Under the pieces are notes generated by a model, which was not told where the DNA came from, searched no databases, and saw nothing but the letters and a program-made list of their open reading frames with translations. Shown piece by piece: positions 35,532-44,162 of a DNA stretch of 64,000 nucleotides. The first letter of the stretch is position 1. Every line of letters begins with the position of its first letter. Source of the stretch: an uncultured Litoreibacter sp. (GTDB lineage: Bacteria; Pseudomonadota; Alphaproteobacteria; Rhodobacterales; Rhodobacteraceae); assembly GCA_947504205.1 (NCBI GenBank), contig CANNGL010000002.1, positions 902,001 through 966,000 on the forward strand. The letters run 5' to 3'. The position numbers and the translations under genes are program-made.

Positions 35532-36650
35532 CTAGTTGTCCACTTGATTGGCAACGCCAAAACTTGCCCCAATGAGGCTCAATATGGTGCGTGCATTGTT
35601 TATCGGACTTTCAGTGGCATAAACTACATCCTTTGGATTGATCTCAAACTTTCGCGCACTGAACAGTCCATCGGCCGTGGTCAAATCCATGGTAAAAACC
35701 ACGCGCTCTTTCGTGGGGCCGGCAACGCCATCTGAACTTAATGCGTTCCTACTATATTCGCGCAGAACTAAAATACCTTCGGGATTAGCTCGATTGTCGG
35801 ACAATCCCCCCATCAGAGCGATCGCGTCCAAGGCACTGATATGCGATTTGGGAAATGTGACAAGTTCCTCTTTGCCCGCAGCGCCCAGTGCTAGGAAGTA
35901 GCTCTCATCCTCTGCAACGACGATCTTGTCACCACTGCGAAGCGTGGTGTCGAGCGAAGGCGACTTCAACAACTTCTGAAGTGGTATCGCGTATGTGGAG
36001 TTTCCACGTAGCAATCGAAGCTGTGGATTTTCAAAACTGTCTTTGGCACCGCCGCCCAGCGACAACGCAGAGAGCACCGTCATGTCGCGCTCTTCGATTG
36101 GAAAAGAACCGGGTGTATTCACTCCCGAGACCAGGTCTACTGCATGCCGTTTTCCTGGCGTGGAACTGACTTGCACCTGCGCTGAGGGAGACACCATTTC
36201 AAGCGCGCCTTGAATTTTCTCACGGGCACCTGCCTCTGTCATACCCCCTATAGGAACAGAACCTACATAAGGCACAAAGACATTTCCATTTGTTGCGACG
36301 CGCGAGGTTTGCAATCTAGCAACCTTCTGCTCTCGTGCGGTCAGCAGGGAATTCTCATCGCTATCCCATATGGAAATATCGACGGAGTCGCCTGCGAGTA
36401 TCACGCGTCCAATCGGCCCCTTCCGTTTGCCAATCCAGCTATACTTGCCCACGCCTCCGGTAGCCGGCCAGTTCCCGATAGTCGGAACAGTATCCTTGGT
36501 GACGGGCTGAACAGCAAAATCAGCCTCTTCAGCGTCGGCATTTTTAACGATTTCAGATTGTAATGCAGCGCCCCTAGGCAATGAACACCCAGATAGAACC
36601 AAGCTCGACACGATAAGAACCACAACACCTGACTTGGCGATCATTCCCAT
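35532..36650 (-). CDS. outer-membrane polysaccharide export lipoprotein (Wza/KpsD-like)
   Basis: 372 residues. The lipoprotein signal ends LVLSGC (Cys22). A poly-export domain (about 75-180) includes VRLQTSRVATNGNVFVPYVG-like text and TEAGAREKIQGAL; SLBB-type repeats follow (VDLVSGVNTPGSFPI; YFLALGAAGKEELVTFP). The last 20 residues (ARTILSLIGASFGVANQ) form the amphipathic helix that builds the Wza barrel in the outer membrane. It is the exit channel for a capsule or exopolysaccharide, the natural partner of the KpsE/T/M set some 4-6 kb away. Confidence 0.9.
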   Translation of the reverse strand: MGMIAKSGVVVLIVSSLVLSGCSLPRGAALQSEIVKNADAEEADFAVQPVTKDTVPTIGNWPATGGVGKYSWIGKRKGPIGRVILAGDSVDISIWDSDENSLLTAREQKVARLQTSRVATNGNVFVPYVGSVPIGGMTEAGAREKIQGALEMVSPSAQVQVSSTPGKRHAVDLVSGVNTPGSFPIEERDMTVLSALSLGGGAKDSFENPQLRLLRGNSTYAIPLQKLLKSPSLDTTLRSGDKIVVAEDESYFLALGAAGKEELVTFPKSHISALDAIALMGGLSDNRANPEGILVLREYSRNALSSDGVAGPTKERVVFTMDLTTADGLFSARKFEINPKDVVYATESPINNARTILSLIGASFGVANQVDN

Positions 36651-36784
36651 CTCCCCATTCTTTTTCAGTCAGGTCTGGTGCTTTCCCTTGGTCTTGACCT
36701 CAAAAAAGCTGGTCGCAAAGCACAACAAGCCAGAGAGATGAGAGATCGCATTACCAGCCCGATCATTTGGAAAATCTTTAGCGA

Positions 36785-37507
36785 TCAAGCAACAGAATGC
36801 CCAGTGACTTCGAGGAAGCTTATTCCGCTGGCAGAAATCCGCGCAGCGCTAAGGCGGCCTGTTTTCCAAGCCCATGTGTCGACTGACACGCGTCCATCCG
36901 CGTAATGCGCTGCTTCGCAGGGCCAGTGACCATGCACTACGACCAGCCCATCTTTCCGCCGGGTCTGAAGAAATTTTCGATGCCCCCATATCAGGCTTTG
37001 TTCAACCTGCCGGTCAGGTGCGCGCCTAGGATCAAGCCCCGCATGGGCGACAGCCACAGATCCAGATTTCCAGATCAGAGGTAGAGAGGCCAGCCATTCG
37101 GTCCGGTCCGCGCGCAGCCGCATAGTCAGTTGGTCGCGCAGCTCTTCGAAGCGGGTTGTACCGATTTTCGAGATCCCTGCGCTGAGCAATGTAGCGTCAC
37201 CACCGTTGCGCAGCCAACGCGCCCCTTCTCTGGCAGGGTCTTGTAAAAAGTTCAGCATCATATGCTCGTGGTTGCCCATCAAACAGATGACTTCCGTCAG
37301 CTCTCGCAGTCGGTCAAGAACGCCAAAGCTATCGGGCCCCCGGTCAATCATATCACCTAGAACGACGATGTCGGCTTCATCGGTCGCTCGCTCGGCATAG
37401 ATACGCTCCAACATGGCGTCCAGCAGGTCGAGGCGTCCATGAATATCGCCTATGACATAAAGCGGCCGCTCAACGATGATCTCGGCTTCGATTCCCTCAG
37501 TCGTCAC
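36785..37507 (-). CDS. calcineurin-like serine/threonine phosphoesterase (PPP family)
   Basis: 240 residues. The metal-site signatures GDIHGR, GDMIDRGPDS, GNHEHM, later VAHAGLD and VVHGHW are in order, so the PPP active site is complete. Bacterial PPP enzymes dephosphorylate proteins or small molecules (diadenosine tetraphosphate). Its start overlaps the rhomboid gene stop as ATGA, so both are translated together. The exosortase gene lies just upstream on the same strand. Substrate unknown. Confidence 0.9.
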   Translation of the reverse strand: MTTEGIEAEIIVERPLYVIGDIHGRLDLLDAMLERIYAERATDEADIVVLGDMIDRGPDSFGVLDRLRELTEVICLMGNHEHMMLNFLQDPAREGARWLRNGGDATLLSAGISKIGTTRFEELRDQLTMRLRADRTEWLASLPLIWKSGSVAVAHAGLDPRRAPDRQVEQSLIWGHRKFLQTRRKDGLVVVHGHWPCEAAHYADGRVSVDTWAWKTGRLSAARISASGISFLEVTGHSVA

Positions 37508-38202
37508 GGCGTTTCAATTCCACGGGCTGTTTCAAGGGAGGATCGTATCGCCGTCAAAAGCGCACCTGCGCCCCACCCTGCCAAAAACCCACCAAAATGC
37601 GTTTCCCAAGCAAGATGGCCGGCCAGCCACCAATACATCACAACGTTAAGCAAGATGAGGCCCGCAGCGATCGCAAAAACTGGCAATAGGGATCTTCGAC
37701 CTTTGCGCCGATCAAACCATGTCCAATAATTCCAGGCACCTGCTAGCCCGAATAAAGCGCCAGATGTGCCCACCATCGGTTGAGGGCTGTCTGTTAAGGC
37801 GCCAAACGCGATGCCTCCACCGAAGGCAGATAAGGAAAATATCACCCAAAATCCCACAGTACCGACACGGGCAGTAACAATGCGGCCCAAACTTATGAGA
37901 GCGATCATGTTTGTGACCATGTGGGACATTCCGCCGTGTAGGAATGTGTAGGTGAAAAACATCGCAACAGCTTGTCCAGAATAGTTGGGTCGCCAGTTTG
38001 TCAGCAAACCGGCCCAGAATGCGCCGTTCTGATAAGCTTGTCCGCGCCATAGACGGGTGCCAATCCAGCCTTGATCTGAACAGAAAAGCGTAAGCTCAAT
38101 GACCATAATCAAAAGCAGAACGATCCATACGGACAGCGCGAGTCCCCCAATCAACTGAGGCGGCAGCACACGCGCTTTAGGTTCTGATGTATCGGCAGTC
38201 AT
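37504..38202 (-). CDS. rhomboid intramembrane serine protease
   Basis: 232 residues with about six hydrophobic helices. The catalytic GTSGALFG gives Ser147, and His202 is in WETHFGGFLAGW. HGGMSHMVTN carries the conserved HxxxN pair (His94, Asn98). Rhomboids cut membrane anchors within or near the bilayer. Start 38202 leaves 56 bases to the exosortase stop, so an operon exosortase-rhomboid-phosphoesterase is likely. Because VPLPA proteins carry C-terminal transmembrane anchors, the rhomboid could act on them; that is speculation. It is not the GlyGly-CTERM rhombosortase, since no matching substrates are seen. Confidence 0.9.
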   Translation of the reverse strand: MTADTSEPKARVLPPQLIGGLALSVWIVLLLIMVIELTLFCSDQGWIGTRLWRGQAYQNGAFWAGLLTNWRPNYSGQAVAMFFTYTFLHGGMSHMVTNMIALISLGRIVTARVGTVGFWVIFSLSAFGGGIAFGALTDSPQPMVGTSGALFGLAGAWNYWTWFDRRKGRRSLLPVFAIAAGLILLNVVMYWWLAGHLAWETHFGGFLAGWGAGALLTAIRSSLETARGIETP

Positions 38203-38258
38203 CGCTGATGATCCTCGCGCCCCTTTTGGATCGGCGCAAGGACTGATCGTATCAAGAC

Positions 38259-39872
38259 TTATTCCGGCACAAACTTCGGAAGACGTTGCAGGCTTGATGC
38301 CATGAACCGCAATAGGCGAGCATCGGCCTCTTCCACTGGTTCGTTTTTGCCAATTGGCGTAATGAAGCGAACAAGCGCACCATCGCTACGCCCCATTGTC
38401 AAACTATCAATCACAACGCTTGCTTTGGCCCAGTAGTCGTTCGTCATGCGCTGGCCGCGCTGTTCGAACCAGTAATAGACCAGTTGTTTGGTTAGACCCT
38501 TCTGAATGATGGCCCGGTTCAGCTCGAACGTTCCATAGACCGTCTCTGGCATCTCGACCGTTTGCGTCGCAAAATCAAACATCTCCCAGCCGCTACCGGG
38601 CAAGCAAACCTCTGGCGAGTGAATCGCAGAGCCTTTTGTCTGCTCGTCAAAATACCCCACAAAGAGACTGACATAGTCGGCTTCTCCGGCCTTTTGGTAG
38701 GCTGCATCGATATAGTCGTCCGCGCCCAAGGCATTTTCGACCCCAGCGGACAATTGGCGAGTTTCACCCGTCCACCCGTCAATGTTGCTGGGGAACAGAT
38801 CAAAGTCTGATCGGGGAGGCAATGTGCGTTCGGTTTCCGGGGCAATCCAAAATGCGGTTGTTGTTGCCACGGCGAGCAACGCACCGGCGATCAATCCGCG
38901 GGAGGGCTTGATCGACAAGATCCGCATGGCGGGCGCGATCAGACCATCGGTGTCAAAGTCAATCGCGTGGCGCAGCGGCAGCGGATTCGACGTAAGGCGC
39001 TGTAGGATGATCGTCATCAAGAAGAGAATCCCGATACAGGTCAGGAAGATCACCCAGCCCTCGAAGAAGTGCATAAACCCTTGCACGTGCTCGGTGCCGT
39101 AGCTGTTTACGATCACACCAATTACGCCGATGCGGAAAGAGTTCATCAAAACTGTGATGGGGGCCGCGGACAGCATCAGCAACGCTTTGTGCCACAACGG
39201 ACCTTTGTAAAGAATCGCGGTCAGGTATGTGAAGCTAAGGATCGGGAACAAATACCGAAGTCCCGAGCAGGCTTCTGCGACGTGAAGCTTATAGACGCCA
39301 AGATCGATGATGTTTCCGTCCAGAAAGACCGGAACACCGGCCATCGCGACGAACCAAACACCGATTTCTGAAGAGACAGACTGAAGAAAGATGTTCATTT
39401 TCCAGTACAGCACACCAGGTAGCGGCAGCATAAACACCAAATGAAGAACCGGCAGTTGATGCATCTTGCCCTTGGCCCATCCAAATGTCGTCAAAACAAG
39501 TCCGCCAACCCAGATGATAAGGCCGTAAGTTACGATATCAGGGATTTGTACGAGGTTTCCGGCAATACCGATCGCCAAGCCCAGTGCGAGCACGATCAAA
39601 CCGGGCCAGCGCACTGGGCGCTTGTCTTGGGGGCGGTCAGACGTATTGCGGAGCTCTCTTAGAAAAAGATATAGTGAAATCAGTGGGATAAGTGGCCCAT
39701 GACTATATTCCGGAGTGCCCCAAGTCTGCACGAGAAAGGTCATTCCATACCAGAAAACTGGAATCGAAGCGGCCACGACCACAACGAACCAAAACAAACC
39801 AAATCTATTGATCGGCTCGGTGACCCAGGAGGACGGATTGCTAATTTTCGTTTCGGAAAGCGACATAATCAA
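38259..39872 (-). CDS. xrtD: VPLPA-CTERM exosortase with C-terminal EpsI domain
   Basis: 537 residues. The membrane domain (about 1-295, eight or so helices) carries the exosortase triad: Cys202 in [11 protein letters not shown], Arg247 in MNSFRIG and His268 in FMHFFEGW. A soluble EpsI-type domain (about 345-530) is fused to it, with [18 protein letters not shown] (His418, Cys423). This architecture is that of XrtD, the exosortase matched to VPLPA-CTERM proteins. Two such substrates lie in this window. It cleaves the sorting signal at the periplasmic face and probably transfers the protein to a glycan or releases it. ATG 39866 is an alternative start; no strong ribosome site is seen for either. 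Confidence 0.92.
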   Translation of the reverse strand: MIMSLSETKISNPSSWVTEPINRFGLFWFVVVVAASIPVFWYGMTFLVQTWGTPEYSHGPLIPLISLYLFLRELRNTSDRPQDKRPVRWPGLIVLALGLAIGIAGNLVQIPDIVTYGLIIWVGGLVLTTFGWAKGKMHQLPVLHLVFMLPLPGVLYWKMNIFLQSVSSEIGVWFVAMAGVPVFLDGNIIDLGVYKLHVAEACSGLRYLFPILSFTYLTAILYKGPLWHKALLMLSAAPITVLMNSFRIGVIGVIVNSYGTEHVQGFMHFFEGWVIFLTCIGILFLMTIILQRLTSNPLPLRHAIDFDTDGLIAPAMRILSIKPSRGLIAGALLAVATTTAFWIAPETERTLPPRSDFDLFPSNIDGWTGETRQLSAGVENALGADDYIDAAYQKAGEADYVSLFVGYFDEQTKGSAIHSPEVCLPGSGWEMFDFATQTVEMPETVYGTFELNRAIIQKGLTKQLVYYWFEQRGQRMTNDYWAKASVVIDSLTMGRSDGALVRFITPIGKNEPVEEADARLLRFMASSLQRLPKFVPE

Positions 39873-39993
39873 TGACCACGGACTCTAAACAGACGTTAAC
39901 GCTCGGAACTTAGCTCAAATAGCGGCTTTTGACTACATTTGATGAGCTTACAAACAGTCTGATCACAGAATCGCTATAATTGCCTATCGACGT

Positions 39994-41382
39994 CTAAGGT
40001 CTGAGATTGAAACGACGACCAACGCCAAGGAAAATAGAATGGCTATCCGCTACTTCCTGACCTTCGTCTTTGTTCCGGCGATAAGTATAACCAGCATTCA
40101 AGTCCCAATCTTGGGTAAGTTCGTAAGAATAGGTCGCAGATGCGTTGAAGCGCGAAGCACTGTCACCCCCGGTTAACAAATCGCTTTCGACAAGCGTCGT
40201 GGTCAGCGAGATGGAAGACAATTCATTGATAGTATGAGCGTAATTTAGCGTGAGGGCCGTCGAAAGCCGTTCGTCATCGTCATTGCTAGTCGTCACCGAT
40301 CTGCTCACCTGGGCGGAGAGCACACCAGTTGGCAATTCTTTGGACCAGTTCAGGCTCCCAATGACCTCAGTATTGTCCGCGGATCCGCGTGTTACACCGA
40401 TGCTGGCAGACAGGTCGCCGTCGGGCAGGTCAAACGAACGATTGAATTCCAAAGTATTGCGCCGCGCGTTCTGATCAACGTCAGAGGTCAGCGTCGCACC
40501 CATCGAGCCGTTCGCCAGATCATATTCCGCTGCAAATCGGAACGTTGCGCCATCTTCAACCGAGGTCATGCGCGCCGGGCCGATGCCTTCATCCGTTTCC
40601 GTCCGTGAGTACCCCACGCGCCCTTCCAGAGTTAGTCTGGAGGACGCACTGTATTCCAACCCAAACGAATACTTGTCCGTCACGCGATCGGTCTGGTCGT
40701 CATCCTCCGCCTCGTATGTACTCCGCGAAACACTTCCCGTACCTTCCAGTACATCCGAAAATGTCAGGCGCACATCAGCACCAAAATTCGTTCGTTCGGT
40801 CCGGAACAGACCTGAGTCGGTTGTATCGGAATATCGCAGGATATTCTTAGAAGCGCGCAGGGTCAGTCCTGCGGGCGCATTCTTGAAAAGCTCAACTTCT
40901 ACATTCGCACCGATTGAGGTTCGATTTCCCCGCCCCTCCAAATCATCAAGATCATCTGGCAACACAATCAACCCGGTGTCAGGATCAAAGAAATCAGACA
41001 GCGGGCGGGTAAAGTCGACGGGCGTGCGTTGATAGTTTGCGCCGATGTCGAATGAAGCGTTGCCAGTGTCACGGGCGAAGGAGAACCTTAGCGTAGGATC
41101 GTCGATTTCGGCTTCCGTGCCGGACCGACCGGGACCGCTTACAACTCGCAATACACCTCCTAAAGACGCGGAAAGCTTGTCGGTCCGCGTCTCAGATGTC
41201 AGCCCGAATGTAAGTGTCGTGGTAGAAGATGATGTGTTCTCTTCGCCGCCAGGCTCCAAACTGTTGTTTGTGTCGTAGGCGAGTTGTTCGTTCACATCCA
41301 CGTACATCTGAAGACCGCCCGTTTCCTGAGCGGTCGCAGAAATTGCGTATAGTCCTAAGGCGCCGACGGCTGCGGCGCGCAT
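39994..41382 (-). CDS. outer-membrane beta-barrel protein of the exosortase/EPS locus
   Basis: 462 residues from ATG 41382 (MRAAAVGALGLYAISATA); a longer frame to 41466 would overlap the upstream gene by 44 bases. Signal peptide about 1-19 (ATA-QET). The mature part is alternating strands of outer-membrane type, such as DKYSFGLEYSASSRLTLEGRV and YSYELTQDWDLNAGYTYRR, ending GVGRRFNLRP. It resembles the barrel proteins that accompany PEP-CTERM exosortase loci, and may form the porin-like exit for EPS (AlgE/BcsC-like role, inference). It follows the SLBB export gene by 40 bases. Confidence 0.72.
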   Translation of the reverse strand: MRAAAVGALGLYAISATAQETGGLQMYVDVNEQLAYDTNNSLEPGGEENTSSSTTTLTFGLTSETRTDKLSASLGGVLRVVSGPGRSGTEAEIDDPTLRFSFARDTGNASFDIGANYQRTPVDFTRPLSDFFDPDTGLIVLPDDLDDLEGRGNRTSIGANVEVELFKNAPAGLTLRASKNILRYSDTTDSGLFRTERTNFGADVRLTFSDVLEGTGSVSRSTYEAEDDDQTDRVTDKYSFGLEYSASSRLTLEGRVGYSRTETDEGIGPARMTSVEDGATFRFAAEYDLANGSMGATLTSDVDQNARRNTLEFNRSFDLPDGDLSASIGVTRGSADNTEVIGSLNWSKELPTGVLSAQVSRSVTTSNDDDERLSTALTLNYAHTINELSSISLTTTLVESDLLTGGDSASRFNASATYSYELTQDWDLNAGYTYRRNKDEGQEVADSHSIFLGVGRRFNLRP

Positions 41383-41422
41383 CGATCTGTTTTTTCCCAC
41401 CAACTTACTCTTGTTGTTGTTG

Positions 41423-42040
41423 CTACTCGAAAAGCCGTCTTTGCGGCACGACGATTGTGTCGCCATCTTGGAGAGTTAGGTTGTTTGTCAAACGGGCACC
41501 GCGCTCAAGGGCGGCGTAGTTAAACTGATATGTTGTGAGGCTGCCGCGACTATTCTCGCGGCGCAGCTGCACACGTTTGGTCGCTGCAAACTTGGTGAAT
41601 CCACCCATCTCAGCAAACATTTGAAGGATACTTGTGCCACGTTTCACGGCAATCTTGCCGGGTTTGGCGACCTCGCCGAGAACATAAATGTCCATAGTCG
41701 CAGGCGCAGCCTTACCTCCGCCACCTCTAACAAGGCGCTCTGAAACGCGCGTCAAACCAACGAACAAGGTCGGAGGTGCAGCAAAGTTCGAGGCCAGAGC
41801 AGCCTGAAGTTCTGAACGGACTTGCTCAATCGTTTTGCCAGCAACTGAGACTGTACCAGCCATTGGAAAAGAGATGCGTCCATCGGGGAGAACCAGCGTG
41901 GACCGATTCAAGCTCGGGTCCTCGAGCACTTCAATCACAAGCTGATCACCAGACTTGATCTTATACTGCTGAGCCAATGCATCACCCGCAGAGAAGACTG
42001 CTGCGGTTAGAAGTGCCAATACCATCAAAATACGTGTCAT
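41423..42040 (-). CDS. SLBB/poly-export domain periplasmic protein (short Wza-like)
   Basis: 205 residues from ATG 42040 (MTRILMVLALL), with GGAGCACGGATT upstream; a longer frame to 42097 lacks such a site. Sec signal about 1-22 (GDALA-QQ) with no lipobox. YKIKSGDQLVIEVLEDPSLN opens the poly-export domain, and an SLBB domain (DIYVLGEVAKPGKIAVKRG) follows; it ends DGDTIVVPQRRLFE. It lacks the long SLBB series and C-terminal helix of true Wza, so it probably works with the beta-barrel protein next door as the exosortase-type exporter. Confidence 0.87.
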   Translation of the reverse strand: MTRILMVLALLTAAVFSAGDALAQQYKIKSGDQLVIEVLEDPSLNRSTLVLPDGRISFPMAGTVSVAGKTIEQVRSELQAALASNFAAPPTLFVGLTRVSERLVRGGGGKAAPATMDIYVLGEVAKPGKIAVKRGTSILQMFAEMGGFTKFAATKRVQLRRENSRGSLTTYQFNYAALERGARLTNNLTLQDGDTIVVPQRRLFE

Positions 42041-42298
42041 AATCCGTGCTCCACTTGATGTCTCGCCAATCGGGAGACACCGCTCCCCCACACACATGCA
42101 TCAAGACCTACGACACTTTTCCTCAAAAATTAAACATAAGTTGCTGAAAGTTGTGCGATTTCGCGTTGAATCGGGTGCAAAAGTACCGAATCCGCAACAC
42201 GTTGCTTCTCCGCATCAGTAGAAAATAGGATGATTCTGATTGGCCGCGCATCACCAGCTATTAGCAAGTTTTGCCTGCGTTTGGGTGCTGCTCCAGGT

Positions 42299-43096
42299 TT
42301 ACAAGAACCGCGCTCTTGCGGCCGACCAAAGCAAATGAGGCAATATGCGAATGCACAATAAATACCGTTTTCCCAGCCTGCGCGGATGTTGCAGCATCCG
42401 CCACAGCCACTCAAGCGCAAGTTTGCGGACTATCTTCGGCGCGCGCACTTGTTCACCCGAGATGAAATCGAGCCCTGCCCCTATGGAGACAAACCCCAGC
42501 TGAGGCAATTGCGCTGTCGCATAGGTCGCAAAAACCTCCTGCTTGGGCGCACCCAATGCGAGAAAGCAAATTCTGGCTCCTGAAGCCTTAAGTTCCCGAA
42601 TCATCGTATCCGCCTGCTCGCCCGTTGGATCAAAGCCCATCGGTGGCGCCAACTTCGCGACAACGTTCAACGAGGGATACTTATCGACGAGGGCGGCTGC
42701 CGCAGCCTCCAACGAGGCCTCCGTAGACCCTAAAAAGGCGATTGACGCCGAGTTTCGGGCAGCAACCTCGGCAATTGGATCAATAAGTTCCGAGCCCGGT
42801 ACCAGTGAAATGTCCTGACCCGCCAATTTGGCGAGCCAGACAATAGGATTTCCGTCTGCCGTGACGTGGGTATGGCTTGAATATGCGTTGCGAAATTCTG
42901 CAGAGTTTCTGATCTTGACGATATGATCGAGATTGAGCGTCGCAATCGAGAAACCTTTTTGCGCCAGAAGGCTCTCTTCAATCATTGCAAGACAAGCCGC
43001 ACGATCCGGAACATTAACCGAGATCAGATCCTCGAAGAGATAGCGATTTGGAGTTTGTTCCAAAGGAATCGCAGCCATGTCTGCTTCTATTTTCAA
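42299..43096 (-). CDS. WecG/TagA/CpsF family glycosyltransferase
   Basis: 265 residues from TTG 43096 (AAAGGA seven bases before); ATG 43078 is possible. The GT26 blocks are present: FSIATLNLDHIVKIR, TADGNPIVWLAKL with the catalytic Asp, FLGSTEASL and LALGAPKQEVFA, then WLWRMLQHPRRLGKRYL. Family members transfer the second sugar (such as ManNAcA or glucose) onto the lipid-linked first sugar. It therefore probably acts after the initiating transferase at 43342-43950, which is divergent across 245 bases. The short C-terminal hydrophobic end fits membrane association. Confidence 0.9.
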   Translation of the reverse strand: MKIEADMAAIPLEQTPNRYLFEDLISVNVPDRAACLAMIEESLLAQKGFSIATLNLDHIVKIRNSAEFRNAYSSHTHVTADGNPIVWLAKLAGQDISLVPGSELIDPIAEVAARNSASIAFLGSTEASLEAAAAALVDKYPSLNVVAKLAPPMGFDPTGEQADTMIRELKASGARICFLALGAPKQEVFATYATAQLPQLGFVSIGAGLDFISGEQVRAPKIVRKLALEWLWRMLQHPRRLGKRYLLCIRILPHLLWSAARARFL

Positions 43097-43341
43097 ACCG
43101 AAATCCTTTCATGGGTGCGAATTGCTCTCGGGTCAATCCGCCTTGACTCGACCTGCATCTTCTTAGTGACCGCACAAAGGCAATTCGGTGACACCGTTGT
43201 GGAAGCTGCTCTGCCAGTCAGAGCGAGTAAATTGACAAGCCACGAAGTGACAGGAACTTTATTCGAAGCGGCAGCTTGATCGCATCATGGGCTCTCTACA
43301 TACTTTGTGGAGTTTCACGCTAGGCAATTATCGAAACCACC

Positions 43342-43950
43342 ATGCCTCTCTCAAAGCGCCTCTTCGATATCTTACTGGCGAGTATGCTCAGCCTTGTTTT
43401 CGCGCCGGTTATGGCGGTTATTTTGATCTGGCTCGCTTCGGCACAGGGCAGACCCTTCTTTTTCGTTTCAGAACGCATGAAGACACCTCAACGGTCATTC
43501 GGCCTGATAAAGCTGCGCACCATGTCTAACGACGCGGCACCCTCAGGGGCCACGGGAGGGCATAAGTCAGATTATATCACACCACCTGGCAGATTTTTGC
43601 GCCGAACCCGCCTCGATGAGCTGCCACAGCTTTGGAACGTGCTGAAAGGCGACATCAGTTTTGTCGGCCCAAGACCACCTCTACGCCAGTATGTTGAAAG
43701 CGCGCCATCACTCTACCAAGCTGTCCTTCGGTCGCGGCCGGGTATTACCGGTCTGGCTTCGCTTACCTATCATGCACACGAAGATTGGCTGCTATCTCGC
43801 TGCTCTGATCAGGTGGAGGTGGACAGAATTTATCAGAAAAATTGCGTTCCGCGGAAAGCCAAACTGGACCTTATCTACCAGAAGCACGCGGGTTTTTGCT
43901 TTGATCTCATGCTGCTTTTCCGAACAATGGCGGTATTCATACGCCGCTAA
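43342..43950 (+). CDS. initiating sugar-phosphate transferase (PglC-like short form)
   Basis: 202 residues. The N-terminal KRLFDILLASMLSLVFAP is the re-entrant membrane helix. The catalytic part holds [34 protein letters not shown] (in pieces [10 protein letters not shown] and FVGPRP) and SRPGITGLASL. It is a monotopic phosphoglycosyl transferase that starts a repeat unit on undecaprenyl phosphate with a UDP-sugar. PglC-type enzymes often use diacetamido-trideoxyhexoses, which fits the WbpM/FlaA1-type dehydratase 212 bases downstream. It is distinct from the ExoY-like enzyme at 15565-16263. Confidence 0.92.
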   Translation: MPLSKRLFDILLASMLSLVFAPVMAVILIWLASAQGRPFFFVSERMKTPQRSFGLIKLRTMSNDAAPSGATGGHKSDYITPPGRFLRRTRLDELPQLWNVLKGDISFVGPRPPLRQYVESAPSLYQAVLRSRPGITGLASLTYHAHEDWLLSRCSDQVEVDRIYQKNCVPRKAKLDLIYQKHAGFCFDLMLLFRTMAVFIRR

Positions 43951-44162
43951 CGCCCAGAATTTGGGGAAATTCGGCAACAAATTGCTTTTGCAAACAAATC
44001 AAAGGCTTCTGTTGTCGACTTTTTATCAATAACAGAATTTTAATAAACTTGGTTCGATATTCGGTGTCGTGCCTTGTCAGACGAATTTGGTGCCAAACTT
44101 AATTGTGCCGTGTCTTTTGCAGTGCCTGAAATGAAAACCAATCGCGAAGGCCCTACGACCGA

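Noticed and set aside
36785-38202. Rhomboid as a GlyGly-CTERM rhombosortase
   Set aside because: No GlyGly-CTERM proteins are visible in the window; the neighbours carry VPLPA signals, which belong to the exosortase.
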